A stretch of 64,000 nt of DNA, taken from Pseudomonadota bacterium. Lineage in GTDB: Bacteria; Pseudomonadota; Gammaproteobacteria; Burkholderiales; Burkholderiaceae_C. Below, piece by piece: positions 28,381 to 39,289 of this stretch. The DNA lies in the NCBI GenBank assembly GCA_029779845.1, contig JAKOZT010000032.1, forward strand, positions 1 through 64,000. The letters run 5' to 3'. The notes below the pieces were generated by a model that had not been told where the DNA came from, ran no database searches, and saw only the letters and a program-made list of their open reading frames with translations. Each line of letters starts with the position of its first letter. Position 1 is the stretch's first letter. A program made the position numbers and the translations under genes.

Positions 28381-30355
28381 GCACGATGGTGAACACCGCG
28401 CCGCGCGTGCCGTCGGCGCCGCTCTTGTCACGATTCGCGGCGCGGATCTCGCCGCCGTAACGCTCGACGATGCCGCGGCTGATCCACAGGCCCAGCCCGG
28501 TGCCGTCCTTCTTGTGCGTGACGAAGGGCGTGAACAGTTCGGCCAGCACCTCGGGCGCGAGCCCCGCGCCGGTGTCGATCACGTCGATCTCGACGGCGTC
28601 GTCGCCGGCATCGCGCGTGGCCAGCGTCAGCGTGCCGCCCTCGGGCATCGCATGCACCGCGTTGACCAGCAGGTTGACGATCACCTGCTGCAGCTCGTTG
28701 CGGTTGATCGCCGGGCGGCGCGTCGCCGCGTAGCGCCGCGCCAGCACGATGTTCGTGCGCGCGAGCAGGTGCGCCACCAGCACCAGGCAGCCCTCTAGCA
28801 CCGGCGCGGTGTCGACATCGTCGACGTAGCCGGCGAACTCGTTCGGCTTGGCGAACTGCAGCAGCTGCGTGACGATCAGCCGCATGCGCTCGACCTGCTC
28901 GTCGACCAGGCGCAGCTCGCCGTGCACGCGCCGCGCGTCGTCGCCCAGCAGCTCGCGCGCCAGGTCGAGGTTGCCCTGGATCACCGCGATCGGGTTGTTC
29001 ACCTCGTGCGCGATGCTGGCGGTGAGCTGGCCCACCGCGGCCAGCTTCTCGCTGCGCACCAGCTGCTGCTGCGCGGCCTGCAGCTCGCGCGTGCGCTCGG
29101 CCACCTTGGCGTCCAGCTCGGCGTTCCAGCGCTCCAGCGCGCGCGTCTTCTCGGCGATGGTGTCGAGCAGGTGGTCGAGGTGGCCGGCCAGGCGGCCGAT
29201 CTCGTCGCGGCTGCCCACCGCGCCGACGCGCGCGGCCATCTCGCCGCCTTCGACGCGCTGCATGGTCTGCGCCATCTGCTCGATGGGGCGGAAGATGGCG
29301 CGCGCGCCGCGCAGCGAGAGCAGCGCCGCGCCGATCATCACCGCGAAGAAGATCGCGCCGATGGCCGCCAGCGCGCCGTACTTCAGCCAGGTGAAGGGCT
29401 CTTCCAGGAAGCCGACGTAGAGCATGCCGACGCGCTGGCCGGCGCCGTCGGCCAGCGGCTGGTAGCCCGAGACGTACCAGTCGCTGACGACGAAGGCGCG
29501 GTCCAGCCAGGTGCTGCCCTCGCCGAGCACGGCGTCGCGCACCGTCTGCGAGACGCGCGTGCCGATGGCGCGGTGCGCCGGATCGCTGCCGAACAGGCGC
29601 ACGTTGGTGCTGATGCGCACGTCGTCGAGGAACAGCGTCGCCGTGCCCTGGCTGCCGAAGGGCAGCGAGCCCTGCGGATACACGATCTGATTGATGTGGT
29701 CGATGAAGGCCAGGTTGCGGTTCAGCAGCACGCCGGCCTGCACGTGGCCGAGGCGCCGCCCGTCGGGCGTGACGACGGGCGCGCTGGCCAGCACCACCAT
29801 CGCGCGCTCCTCCTGCGCGCGTTCGGTGGGCGCGGCGTTGCGCGTGGGCACCAGCGGCACCGCCACGCGCGGCAGCAGCGCGGGCGCCAGCACGGCCAGC
29901 TCGGCGGGCGCGAGCACCTCCACGCTGCCGTGGCGCACGGGCCGTTCGGGGCGGCGCAGCGGCGGCGCGGCGGTGCCCGGCAGTGCGAGGCCGGAGTCGG
30001 TGGCGACCAGCGTGCCGTCGTCGCGCCGCAGGTTGACGAAGTCCAGCCCCTCGCGCGCCTTGAAGCGCTGCAGCAGCGGCACCAGCGCGGCGGCGGGCTC
30101 GGCCAGCGCGTGCTGCAGCGCGCTCGATTCGGCCACCGTCATCGCGCTGGCGCCCACCTCGCCGAGCACGCGCTCGAAGTAGCCGTGGGCCACCGCGAGA
30201 TCGGAGCGCACCTTGGTGATCAGCAGCCGGTCGAAGGCTAGGCCGGCCCAGGCCAGCAGGATCACGCCCAGCAGCGGCAGCACCAGCGCCAGCGGCACCA
30301 GCACCATCGCCAGCAGCTTGCCGCGGATCGGCAGGTCGCGGAAGCGGCGCAGCAT
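28358..30355 (-). CDS. Sensor histidine kinase with periplasmic sensor and HAMP
   Basis: TM/sensor/TM, HAMP, LTASIAHEVNNPIAVIQGNLDLA, GTGLGLWISRGIVERYGG. Confidence 0.92.
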   Translation of the reverse strand: MLRRFRDLPIRGKLLAMVLVPLALVLPLLGVILLAWAGLAFDRLLITKVRSDLAVAHGYFERVLGEVGASAMTVAESSALQHALAEPAAALVPLLQRFKAREGLDFVNLRRDDGTLVATDSGLALPGTAAPPLRRPERPVRHGSVEVLAPAELAVLAPALLPRVAVPLVPTRNAAPTERAQEERAMVVLASAPVVTPDGRRLGHVQAGVLLNRNLAFIDHINQIVYPQGSLPFGSQGTATLFLDDVRISTNVRLFGSDPAHRAIGTRVSQTVRDAVLGEGSTWLDRAFVVSDWYVSGYQPLADGAGQRVGMLYVGFLEEPFTWLKYGALAAIGAIFFAVMIGAALLSLRGARAIFRPIEQMAQTMQRVEGGEMAARVGAVGSRDEIGRLAGHLDHLLDTIAEKTRALERWNAELDAKVAERTRELQAAQQQLVRSEKLAAVGQLTASIAHEVNNPIAVIQGNLDLARELLGDDARRVHGELRLVDEQVERMRLIVTQLLQFAKPNEFAGYVDDVDTAPVLEGCLVLVAHLLARTNIVLARRYAATRRPAINRNELQQVIVNLLVNAVHAMPEGGTLTLATRDAGDDAVEIDVIDTGAGLAPEVLAELFTPFVTHKKDGTGLGLWISRGIVERYGGEIRAANRDKSGADGTRGAVFTIVLRCSSTP

Positions 30356-30368
30356 CGGAGCGGGAGGC

Positions 30369-31745
<1,377 letters not shown>

Positions 31746-31769
31746 TGCCCTCCAGTGTGGCCTAAGCGC

Positions 31770-32297
31770 TCAGGCGATGCGGGCCAGGTCGCGCAGCACC
31801 GTCGGGCCGGCGCGGCGCTCGATCTCGGCCAGCAGCGCCTTGCCCCAGCCGAACGAGAACAGCGCCTCGGCGACCACGAACATCGGGCCGACCAGCAGGC
31901 CGACCGGGTCGTCGAAGAAGGCCGGCTTGCGGCCCTCGTACCAGTGGCCGACGAACTGGATGATCCAGCCGACCACGAAGCAGCCCACGCCCCAGGCCAG
32001 CCAGGCGGCGGTGCCGCTGTCGCCCACGCGCTGCGCCAGCGCCACCAGCACGCCCATCGCGGCGCTGACCGCCAGCCCGAGCGGCAGGTTGCCGCGCGTC
32101 AGGTACCAGGCCGCCAGCGCGGCAAAGGCGATCCAGGCCGGGCTCAGCGCCCAGCCGCCGAGCAGGAAGGCCGGTTTGGCCAGCAGCACGCCGAGCGCGA
32201 ACACGACCATCGGCACGCCGATGAAATGGCTGGTGATGTTGCGCCGGTCGCGGTGGTACGCCGCGTGCTGGGCGAGGAGGTCGGTGGCGCCGCGCAT
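31770..32297 (-). CDS. DUF962/Mpo1-like membrane protein
   Basis: AAYHRDRRNITSHFIGVPMVVFALGVLL...IQFVGHWYEGRKPAFFDDP. Confidence 0.87.
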   Translation of the reverse strand: MRGATDLLAQHAAYHRDRRNITSHFIGVPMVVFALGVLLAKPAFLLGGWALSPAWIAFAALAAWYLTRGNLPLGLAVSAAMGVLVALAQRVGDSGTAAWLAWGVGCFVVGWIIQFVGHWYEGRKPAFFDDPVGLLVGPMFVVAEALFSFGWGKALLAEIERRAGPTVLRDLARIA

Positions 32298-32407
32298 GGT
32301 CTGTCTCCGAAGGTGCGACTGCTGTGAGCCCCGACTGTCGCACAGCTTGGCGCCGGCGCACGCGCGGCGGTCCCTAAAATGCACGCTTCCCACCCGGAAT
32401 TCGCGAG

Positions 32408-32977
32408 ATGAGCATCAAGAGCGACAAGTGGATCCGCCGCATGGCCGAGCAGCACGGCATGATCGAGCCGTTCGAGCCCGGCCAGGTGCGCCACGCAGCC
32501 GACGGCCACAAGATCGTCAGCTACGGCACCAGCAGCTACGGCTACGACATCCGCTGCGCGCCGGAATTCAAGGTCTTCACCAACATCCACAGCACCGTCG
32601 TCGACCCGAAGAACTTCGACGAGAAGAGCTTCGTCGACATCGAGTCCGACGTCTGCATCATCCCGCCCAATAGCTTCGCGCTGGCGCGCACGGTGGAGTA
32701 CTTCCGCATCCCGCGCAGCGTGCTGACCATCTGCCTGGGCAAGAGCACCTACGCGCGCTGCGGCATCATCGTCAACGTCACGCCCTTCGAGCCGGAGTGG
32801 GAAGGCTACGTGACGCTCGAGTTCAGCAACACCACGCCGCTGCCGGCCAAGATCTACGCCGGCGAGGGCTGCGCGCAGGTGCTGTTCTTCGAGAGCGACG
32901 AGGTCTGCGAGACCAGCTACAAGGACCGCGGCGGCAAGTACCAGGGCCAGCGCGGCGTGACGCTGCCCAAGACCTGA
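32408..32977 (+). CDS. dcd: dCTP deaminase
   Basis: [28 protein letters not shown]...YTLEFSN-type core, [22 protein letters not shown]. Confidence 0.97.
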   Translation: MSIKSDKWIRRMAEQHGMIEPFEPGQVRHAADGHKIVSYGTSSYGYDIRCAPEFKVFTNIHSTVVDPKNFDEKSFVDIESDVCIIPPNSFALARTVEYFRIPRSVLTICLGKSTYARCGIIVNVTPFEPEWEGYVTLEFSNTTPLPAKIYAGEGCAQVLFFESDEVCETSYKDRGGKYQGQRGVTLPKT

Positions 32978-32991
32978 CCCGGGAGGCCAGC

Positions 32992-33873
32992 ATGAAGTGG
33001 GAAGGCAACCGCGAGAGCGAGAACGTCGAGGACGCGCGCAGCAGTTCGGGCGGCGGCGGCATGCGCTTCGGCGGCCGCGGCATCGGGCTGGGCACCATCG
33101 TGATCGCGCTGGTGGGCGGCTGGATCCTCGGCATCAACCCGCTGACCATCCTGGGCGCGCTCAGCGGCGGCGGCGGAGAGATCGGGCCGGCCTCGGTGCA
33201 GCAGGCGCCGGCCGGCAAGCCGCCGGCCGACGACCAGATGGCGCGCTTCGTCTCGGTGGTGCTGGCCGACACCGAGGACGTGTGGCGCGAGCAGTTCCAG
33301 CAGATGGGCGGCCGCTACCGCGAGCCCAAGCTGCGCCTGTTCCGCGGCGCCGAGGCCACCGCCTGCGGCACCGGGCAGGCGGCGATGGGGCCGTTCTACT
33401 GCCCCGGCGACGAGAAGGTCTACATCGACCTGTCGTTCTACGAGACCATGCGCACCCAGCTCGGCGCGCCGGGCGACTTCGCGCAGGCCTACGTGATCGC
33501 GCACGAGGTCGGCCACCACGTGCAGAACCTGATGGGCATCACCGAGAAGATCGACAGCGCGCGCCGGCGCATGAGCGAGACGCAGGCCAACGCGGTGAGC
33601 GTACGCCTCGAACTGCAGGCCGACTGTTTCGCCGGCGTGTGGGCCCATCACGCGCAGAAGGCGCGCCAGATCCTCGAGCAGGGCGACCTGGAAGAGGCGC
33701 TGAACGCCGCCAGCCGCATCGGCGACGACGCCTTGCAGCGCCAGTCCACCGGCACGGTGCGGCCGGAGAGCTTCACCCACGGCAGCAGCGCGCAGCGTGT
33801 GCGCTGGTTCAAGGCCGGCATGGGCAGCGGCCGGGTGCAGGACTGCAATACCTTCGAGGCGCGCCAGCTTTAG
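32992..33873 (+). CDS. YpfJ/KPN_02809-family neutral zinc metallopeptidase
   Basis: [18 protein letters not shown]...; [12 protein letters not shown] zinc motif. Confidence 0.95.
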   Translation: MKWEGNRESENVEDARSSSGGGGMRFGGRGIGLGTIVIALVGGWILGINPLTILGALSGGGGEIGPASVQQAPAGKPPADDQMARFVSVVLADTEDVWREQFQQMGGRYREPKLRLFRGAEATACGTGQAAMGPFYCPGDEKVYIDLSFYETMRTQLGAPGDFAQAYVIAHEVGHHVQNLMGITEKIDSARRRMSETQANAVSVRLELQADCFAGVWAHHAQKARQILEQGDLEEALNAASRIGDDALQRQSTGTVRPESFTHGSSAQRVRWFKAGMGSGRVQDCNTFEARQL

Positions 33874-33874
33874 G

Positions 33875-34144
33875 CTAGGTTTTCAGTGCGGCGATCCAGT
33901 CGCAGCGCAAGCGGCCGCGCCGGTGCAGCCGGGTGCGGCAGGCGACGTACAGGCCGGGCAGGAAGACGAGCGCGGCGATCGCCAGCGCCGCCTCGTCCTG
34001 CTTGAGCAGCCAGGCGGCTGGCGCGCCCACCCAGCCGATCAGCCAGAGCGTGACCACCGCCGTCCAGATGTGCCCTTCCAGCGGATGGTCGCGGCGGTGC
34101 AAGAGATGCCAGTGGCGCAGTTGCTGGAATTGATCGAGGGTCAT
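33875..34144 (-). CDS. Small membrane protein, hypothetical
   Basis: 89 aa from ATG 34144 (MTLDQFQQLRHWHLLHRRDHPLEGHIWTAVVTLWLIGW...), two TM segments. Confidence 0.65.
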   Translation of the reverse strand: MTLDQFQQLRHWHLLHRRDHPLEGHIWTAVVTLWLIGWVGAPAAWLLKQDEAALAIAALVFLPGLYVACRTRLHRRGRLRCDWIAALKT

Positions 34145-34216
34145 GGCGCATCCCCGGAAGCCCGTGGATGCGCAGTGTAAGTTTCGCGTCAGCGAAGCGA
34201 AACCCCCCAAGATGAT

Positions 34217-35362
34217 TCAGAACGTGCCCGGCAGCAGGATGGTCTTGTCCACCGTCGCTATCCGCGTATGGCCGCAGAAGGCCATCGTCAGGTCGAGTTC
34301 GCGATGGATGATCTCCAGCGTCTTGTCGACGCCGGCCTCGCCCAGGGCGCCCAGGCCGTAGAGGAAGGCGCGGCCGATGTAGGTGCCGCGCGCGCCCAGC
34401 GCCCAGGCCTTCAGCACGTCCTGGCCCGAGCGGATGCCGCCGTCCATGTGCACCTCGATCTTCGAGCCCACCGCCTCGACGATCTCCGGCAGCGCGCGGA
34501 TGCTCGATTCCGCCCCGTCGAGCTGGCGCCCGCCGTGGTTGCTGACGATCAGCGCGTCGGCGCCCGAGTCGGCGGCGAGCTTCGCGTCTTCCACGTCCTG
34601 GATGCCCTTGAGGATCAGCTTGCCGCCCCAGCGCTTCTTGATCCACTCGACGTCGCCCCAGTTCAGGCGCGGGTCGAACTGCTGCGCGGTCCAGGCGCCG
34701 AGGTTGGCCATGTCGGTCACGCCCTTGACGTGGCCGACGATGTTGCCGAACTGGCGCCGCTTCGTGCCCAGCATCCCCAGGCACCAGCGCGGCTTGGTCA
34801 GCAGGTTGAGCATGGTCGACAGCGTCGGCTTGGGCGGCGCCGACAGGCCGTTCTTCAGGTCCTTGTGGCGCTGGCCGAGGATCTGCAGGTCCAGCGTCAG
34901 CACCAGCGCGCTGCAGTTCACCGACTTGGCACGGTCGATCAGGCGCTCGATGAAGTCGCGGTCGCGCATCACGTAGAGCTGGAACCAGAACGGCGCTTTC
35001 GTGTGCGCGGCGATGTCCTCGATCGAGCAGATGCTCATCGTCGAGAGCGTGAACGGGATGCCGAAGCGCTCGGCCGCCTTGGCGGCGAGGATCTCGCCGT
35101 CGGCGTGCTGCATGCCGGTCAGCCCGGTGGGGGCGATCGCCACCGGCATCTTGACGTCGATGCCGACCATCTTCGTCGCGGTGGAGCGGTTCTCCATGTT
35201 CACCGCGACGCGCTGGCGCAGCTTGATCTTCTGGAAGTCGGCTTCGTTGGCGCGGTAGGTGCTCTCGGTCCACGAGCCCGAGTCGGCGTAGTCGTAGAAC
35301 ATGCGCGGCACGCGCTTCTTCGCCAGCACGCGCAGGTCTTCGATGGTGGTGATCACGCTCAC
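34217..35362 (-). CDS. FMN-dependent alpha-hydroxy acid oxidase/dehydrogenase (LldD-like)
   Basis: RVPRMFYDYADSGSWTE, LILKGIQDVEDAK, SNHGGRQLDGA. Confidence 0.93.
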   Translation of the reverse strand: MSVITTIEDLRVLAKKRVPRMFYDYADSGSWTESTYRANEADFQKIKLRQRVAVNMENRSTATKMVGIDVKMPVAIAPTGLTGMQHADGEILAAKAAERFGIPFTLSTMSICSIEDIAAHTKAPFWFQLYVMRDRDFIERLIDRAKSVNCSALVLTLDLQILGQRHKDLKNGLSAPPKPTLSTMLNLLTKPRWCLGMLGTKRRQFGNIVGHVKGVTDMANLGAWTAQQFDPRLNWGDVEWIKKRWGGKLILKGIQDVEDAKLAADSGADALIVSNHGGRQLDGAESSIRALPEIVEAVGSKIEVHMDGGIRSGQDVLKAWALGARGTYIGRAFLYGLGALGEAGVDKTLEIIHRELDLTMAFCGHTRIATVDKTILLPGTF

Positions 35363-35454
35363 GCTTGTCTCCTTTTTTGAATGGCGGCGATGCTAGCGGC
35401 GCGCCCGGCGGCGGGCCGGAAAGATTTTCAGGCGGCAGCAGAAAGCAGCGCCGA

Positions 35455-36369
35455 TCAGGCGCAAAGCAGCGCCGCCGCGGCACGGACCGCCTCGTCGCAC
35501 TCGGCGCGCAGCCACGCGGCGAAGCCGGCGGCCGGCTCGCCGGCGCCCATCGGCAGCAGGTAGTAGCGCCAGGCCGGCGCGGCGCCGAGGCCGAACAGCG
35601 GCCGCAGCGCGCCGCTGGCCAGCCAGTGGCGCGCCAGGCTGGGGCGGGCCAGCGCGATGCCCTGGCCGCTGACGGCGGCCTCCAGCGTCAGCCCCAGGTC
35701 GACCAGCCGCGTGCCCTGCGCCGGCTCGGGCCAGGGGAGACCGGCGGCGGCGAACCACGGCGCCCAGGGCTCCAGCGGCGTGCGCAGCAGCGGCGCGTCG
35801 CGCAGATCGGCGGGCGTGCGCAGCGCGGGCAGGCGCGCCAGCAGCGCCGGTGCGGCCAGCGGCACGACCTGCTCGTCCAGCAGCGGCATGCCGCCGTGCG
35901 CGGCCGGGTCGCCGTGGCGCACTTCCACGTCGGCCTCGGTGGCGGCGGCGTCGAGGTAGGGGATCGACAGCACGATCTCCAGCTCGACGCCCGGGTGCGC
36001 GGCGGTGTAGCGCTCCAGCGCCGGCACCAGGATCTGGCGCGCGAAGGTGGGCGGCGCGCTGACGCGCAGCTTCTCGGCGCGCTGCGCCGCGCGCCGGTGC
36101 AGCGGCACCGCGGCGAGCAGCCCGAGCGCAGCGCCCACCTGGGCGAGGTACTCCTTGCCGGAGGCCGTCAGCGCCAGCGCCTTGGGCCCGCGCGTGAAGA
36201 GGGGCGTGCCCAGCAGGTCTTCCAGCGCGGCGATGCGCTTGCCCACCGCGCTGGCGGTGACGGCCAGCTCCTCGGCGGCGCGCTCGAAGCTGCCCAGCCG
36301 CGCCGCCGCCTCGAAGGCGCGCAGGCCGTCGATGGACGGGAAGCGGACGTCGGCGGGTGGGGCGGCCAT
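35455..36369 (-). CDS. LysR-family transcriptional regulator
   Basis: N-terminal HTH LRAFEAAARLGSFERAAEELAVTASAVGKRIAALEDLLGTPLFTRGPK. Confidence 0.93.
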   Translation of the reverse strand: MAAPPADVRFPSIDGLRAFEAAARLGSFERAAEELAVTASAVGKRIAALEDLLGTPLFTRGPKALALTASGKEYLAQVGAALGLLAAVPLHRRAAQRAEKLRVSAPPTFARQILVPALERYTAAHPGVELEIVLSIPYLDAAATEADVEVRHGDPAAHGGMPLLDEQVVPLAAPALLARLPALRTPADLRDAPLLRTPLEPWAPWFAAAGLPWPEPAQGTRLVDLGLTLEAAVSGQGIALARPSLARHWLASGALRPLFGLGAAPAWRYYLLPMGAGEPAAGFAAWLRAECDEAVRAAAALLCA

Positions 36370-36400
36370 GGCGTGATTGTCGCCAAGGCCGCGGCCGGGC

Positions 36401-37618
36401 TCAGTGCTGCGCGAACAGCGGCAGTTCGTACAGCGGCGCCGCTTCCTCGGCGCGCGGCGGCGGGGGTTCCGGCGCGGCGATCGGCGCCACCAGGTCGGTC
36501 AGCCGCGCCAGCGCCCCGGCGCGCACGCCGAGCAGGCGCAGCCGCCGGCTCAGGTCGACGCGCTTGAGGCATTCGCCGGCCGCGCGGCGGATCGTGCGCG
36601 CGTCCATCGTGTGCGCGGGCAGCGTCAGGTCGCGCGTCACCGACTTGAAGTCGTCGAAGCGCAGCTTGATGCCGATGGTCTTGCTCGCGTAGCCCTTGCG
36701 CGCCAGGTCGCCGGCGAGCTCGACGCACAGCTCGGTGAAGATGCCCGACAGCGTGGCGCGGTCGCGCACCGCGTGCAGGTCGCGCTCGAAGGTGGTCTCG
36801 CGGCTGATCGACACCGGCTCGCTGTGCGTCACCACCTCGCGCTGGTCGCGCCCGTGCGCGGTGTCGTGCAGCCAGCGCCCGTAGTTGGCGCCGAAATGCC
36901 GCACCAGGAAATCCGGCTGGGCCGCGGCGATGTCGCCCACCGTGCGCAGCCCCAGCGCGGCCAGCTTCTCGCTCGCCTTCGGCCCGATGCCGTTGACCTT
37001 GCGCGCCGCCAGCGGCCAGATGCGCGCGGGAATGTCCTCGAAGCCGAGCAGCGTCAGCCCGTCGGGCTTGTCGAGTTCCGACGCCAGTTTCGACAGCAGC
37101 TTGTTGGGCGTGATGCCGATCGAGCAGGACAGGCCGGTGGCCTCGCGCACCGCGTCCTTCAGCCACCGGCCGACCGCGCGGCCGCCGTCGTCCAGCGCGC
37201 CGGGCACGTCGCTCAGGTCGATGTAGATCTCGTCGATGCCGCGGTCTTCGATGTGCGGCGCGATCTCGCGCACGGCGGCCTTGAACATCCGCGAGTAGCG
37301 CCGGTATTCGTCGAAGTCGACCGGCAGCAGGATGGCGCCGGGCGCGAGCTGCGCCGCCTTCATCGTGCCCATCGCCGAGAACACGCCGAGCGCGCGTGCC
37401 TCGTAGGTGCTGGTGGTCAGCACGCCGCGGCCGGTGTAGTCGCGCAGGCGGAAGTAGCGCCGCGAGCCGTCGGGCAAGGTCTCGGGCTGGTGGCGGCGCC
37501 CGCCGCCGATCACCACCGGCAGGCCGCGCAGATCCGGGTAGCGCAGCAGCTCGACCGATGCGTAGAACGCATCCATGTCGAGGTGGGCGATGAGCCTGCG
37601 CTCGCCGAGGCTGTACAT
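36401..37618 (-). CDS. dinB: DNA polymerase IV (Y-family)
   Basis: AHLDMDAFYASVELLRYPDLRGLPVVIGG, SIGITPNKLLSKLASELDKPDG. Confidence 0.95.
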   Translation of the reverse strand: MYSLGERRLIAHLDMDAFYASVELLRYPDLRGLPVVIGGGRRHQPETLPDGSRRYFRLRDYTGRGVLTTSTYEARALGVFSAMGTMKAAQLAPGAILLPVDFDEYRRYSRMFKAAVREIAPHIEDRGIDEIYIDLSDVPGALDDGGRAVGRWLKDAVREATGLSCSIGITPNKLLSKLASELDKPDGLTLLGFEDIPARIWPLAARKVNGIGPKASEKLAALGLRTVGDIAAAQPDFLVRHFGANYGRWLHDTAHGRDQREVVTHSEPVSISRETTFERDLHAVRDRATLSGIFTELCVELAGDLARKGYASKTIGIKLRFDDFKSVTRDLTLPAHTMDARTIRRAAGECLKRVDLSRRLRLLGVRAGALARLTDLVAPIAAPEPPPPRAEEAAPLYELPLFAQH

Positions 37619-37626
37619 CCGTACAG
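37611..37626. promoter_or_regulatory. LexA box overlapping dinB start codon
   Basis: CTGTACATCCGTACAG = CTGT-N8-ACAG; the dinB ATG (37616-37618, minus) lies inside it. Confidence 0.8.
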
Positions 37627-37655
37627 CATAACAAGCGCGCCGGAGAAAGGGAACG

Positions 37656-38042
37656 TCAGGCCTGGATGACGCCGCCGCGCGCGGCGCGCTCGGCGCTGCC
37701 TTGCGGCGAGTAGACGCTGGCCGCTTCGCGCGGCAGCAGCACGTCCATCGCGCGATCCAGCGCGGCGGTGGCGCGCGACAGCGATTCGCGTTGCGCGGCC
37801 ACCAGGCCGCTGGTGCGGGCCAGGCGCTGGCGCAGCGCGGGGGTGATGGGGCCGCGCCTGGCGGCCTGCGCGAACTGGGTCACCGCCGCGCTCAGCGTGC
37901 GGTGCAGCTCGTCGGCCTGCGTCTCGATGGCGGCGCTGTCGCGTTCGCGCAGCGCGTCGCCGAGCGCGGCCAGGCGTTCCTCGACGGCGGCCAGCGCCGC
38001 GTCGAGGCGGGTGTCGTGGGCGGCGGCGAGCGCGTCGCTCAA
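37656..38042 (-). CDS. flgN: FlgN-like flagellar chaperone
   Basis: Downstream of flgM; helical; probable TTG start at 38042 overlapping the flgM stop (TTGA), giving MSDALAAAHDTRLDAALAAVEERL... Confidence 0.75.
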   Translation of the reverse strand: MSDALAAAHDTRLDAALAAVEERLAALGDALRERDSAAIETQADELHRTLSAAVTQFAQAARRGPITPALRQRLARTSGLVAAQRESLSRATAALDRAMDVLLPREAASVYSPQGSAERAARGGVIQA

Positions 38043-38356
38043 CGCTGCACCTTGCCGAGCAGTTCCTGCGCGTTGGCGATCAGCTTGTCGGCGATCACCT
38101 CGGCGTTGACCTGGTAGCTGCCGTCGGCGATGGCCTGCGAGATGCGCTGCACCTTCTCGGCGTCGAAGTCGGCGGCGCTCGGGTTGGCCATCAGGCTGGC
38201 GGCGCTGGACAGCTCGACCTTGGCGCTCGGGTCGCTGGCCGCATTCGCCGCGCCGGCCACGCCCGCCTGCTTGGCGGTCTCGGCCGTGGCCTTGGCGGCC
38301 GCGGCCTTCTCGTTGGCGACGACATTGCGTTTGTCTGCAGGATTGCCGATCTTCAT
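38039..38356 (-). CDS. flgM: Anti-sigma-28 factor FlgM
   Basis: KVELSSAASLMANPSAADFDAEKVQRISQAIADGSYQVNAEVIADKLIANAQELLGK. Confidence 0.92.
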   Translation of the reverse strand: MKIGNPADKRNVVANEKAAAAKATAETAKQAGVAGAANAASDPSAKVELSSAASLMANPSAADFDAEKVQRISQAIADGSYQVNAEVIADKLIANAQELLGKVQR

Positions 38357-38407
38357 GGTGTTCTCCCGATGGAGGCGCCGGGGTGATCTCCGGCGTGCAT
38401 GGATGCC

Positions 38408-38434
38408 TTATCGGAGCCACGTGGCGTGACTTTA
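38408..38434 (-). promoter_or_regulatory. Putative sigma-28 promoter of flgMN
   Basis: Minus strand TAAA-N15-TCCGATAA upstream of flgM ATG 38356. Confidence 0.75.
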
Positions 38435-38477
38435 GGCTGTTTTCGGGAACCTCCCTCGCTCATGGGGGTGACGCCGT

Positions 38478-39164
38478 TCACGGATTCACCATCGCGCGCC
38501 GCTCGCCGACCGCTTCGGCGGTGAGGACGCGCCCACTTTCGGTGCGAATGCGCACCGGCTGGCCCTCGACGCCGGCGTTCAGCGCCTGGCCGGCGCCGCC
38601 GACCTGGAATCCCGGGCCGTGCGCCACCAGTTGCACCGTCTCGCCGGCCGCAAACCATTGGCGCGGTTTGAGGTGCGACTGGCGCAGGCTCGCGCCGGCG
38701 GCCAGCGGCCGATCCAGTGCGCGGCCGAGCGCGGCGTTCGCACGCAGCACGGCGGCCGAGGGGTCTTCGGCCAGATCGACCTCGGCTTGAGCGAGATCGG
38801 CTTCTTCGAGCACGCTGCCGGCCGGCAGCGCGCGCGTGGCCACCAGTGCCGGCGCGAACACCTTCACGGTGATCGGCAGGTAGACGTTCCAGCGCGTCGG
38901 CCCTTTCGCGCAGCGCAGGCCGATGCGGCTCCGGCCCCACAGCCGCGCGTTGGGCGGCACATAGGGCTGGATCTCCTCGCAGGGGGCGAGCTTCAGGCGC
39001 GGGTCGAGCGAGCCGACCTCGACCTGCACGCGCGTGCCCTGCGCCGCTGGCACCGACGCGCCGGCGAACTGGCGCGCCTGGTCCTGCAGGCCATCGGCGC
39101 GCGCCGGCGCCGCGCCGCCCAGCAGCGCGATCGACAACAGGAGGAGCCAGGCCCACGAATGCAT
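38478..39164 (-). CDS. flgA: Flagellar P-ring chaperone FlgA
   Basis: Signal peptide MHSWAWLLLLSIALLGGAAPARA, SAF-like domain; divergent from flgB. ATG 39164. Confidence 0.9.
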   Translation of the reverse strand: MHSWAWLLLLSIALLGGAAPARADGLQDQARQFAGASVPAAQGTRVQVEVGSLDPRLKLAPCEEIQPYVPPNARLWGRSRIGLRCAKGPTRWNVYLPITVKVFAPALVATRALPAGSVLEEADLAQAEVDLAEDPSAAVLRANAALGRALDRPLAAGASLRQSHLKPRQWFAAGETVQLVAHGPGFQVGGAGQALNAGVEGQPVRIRTESGRVLTAEAVGERRAMVNP

Positions 39165-39289
39165 GTGGGCACTGTAGGGCGGCCGTGTCCAGCGCAAGGC
39201 GGCGAAATGGCGGGCCAAGACCGCGCTTATCTCGCTTATGTCCGGCGGGGGGGCTGAACAGAATGCCGTCACACAAGCCTTCACGGGAC

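Noticed and set aside
32314-32342. GTGCGAC ... GTCGCAC inverted repeat upstream of dcd
   Set aside because: Short arms with 17-nt spacer; could occur by chance and no supporting context.
39165-39289. Sigma-54 or FlhDC site between flgA and flgB
   Set aside because: Looked for TGGCAC-N5-TTGC and FlhDC-like boxes; none convincing.
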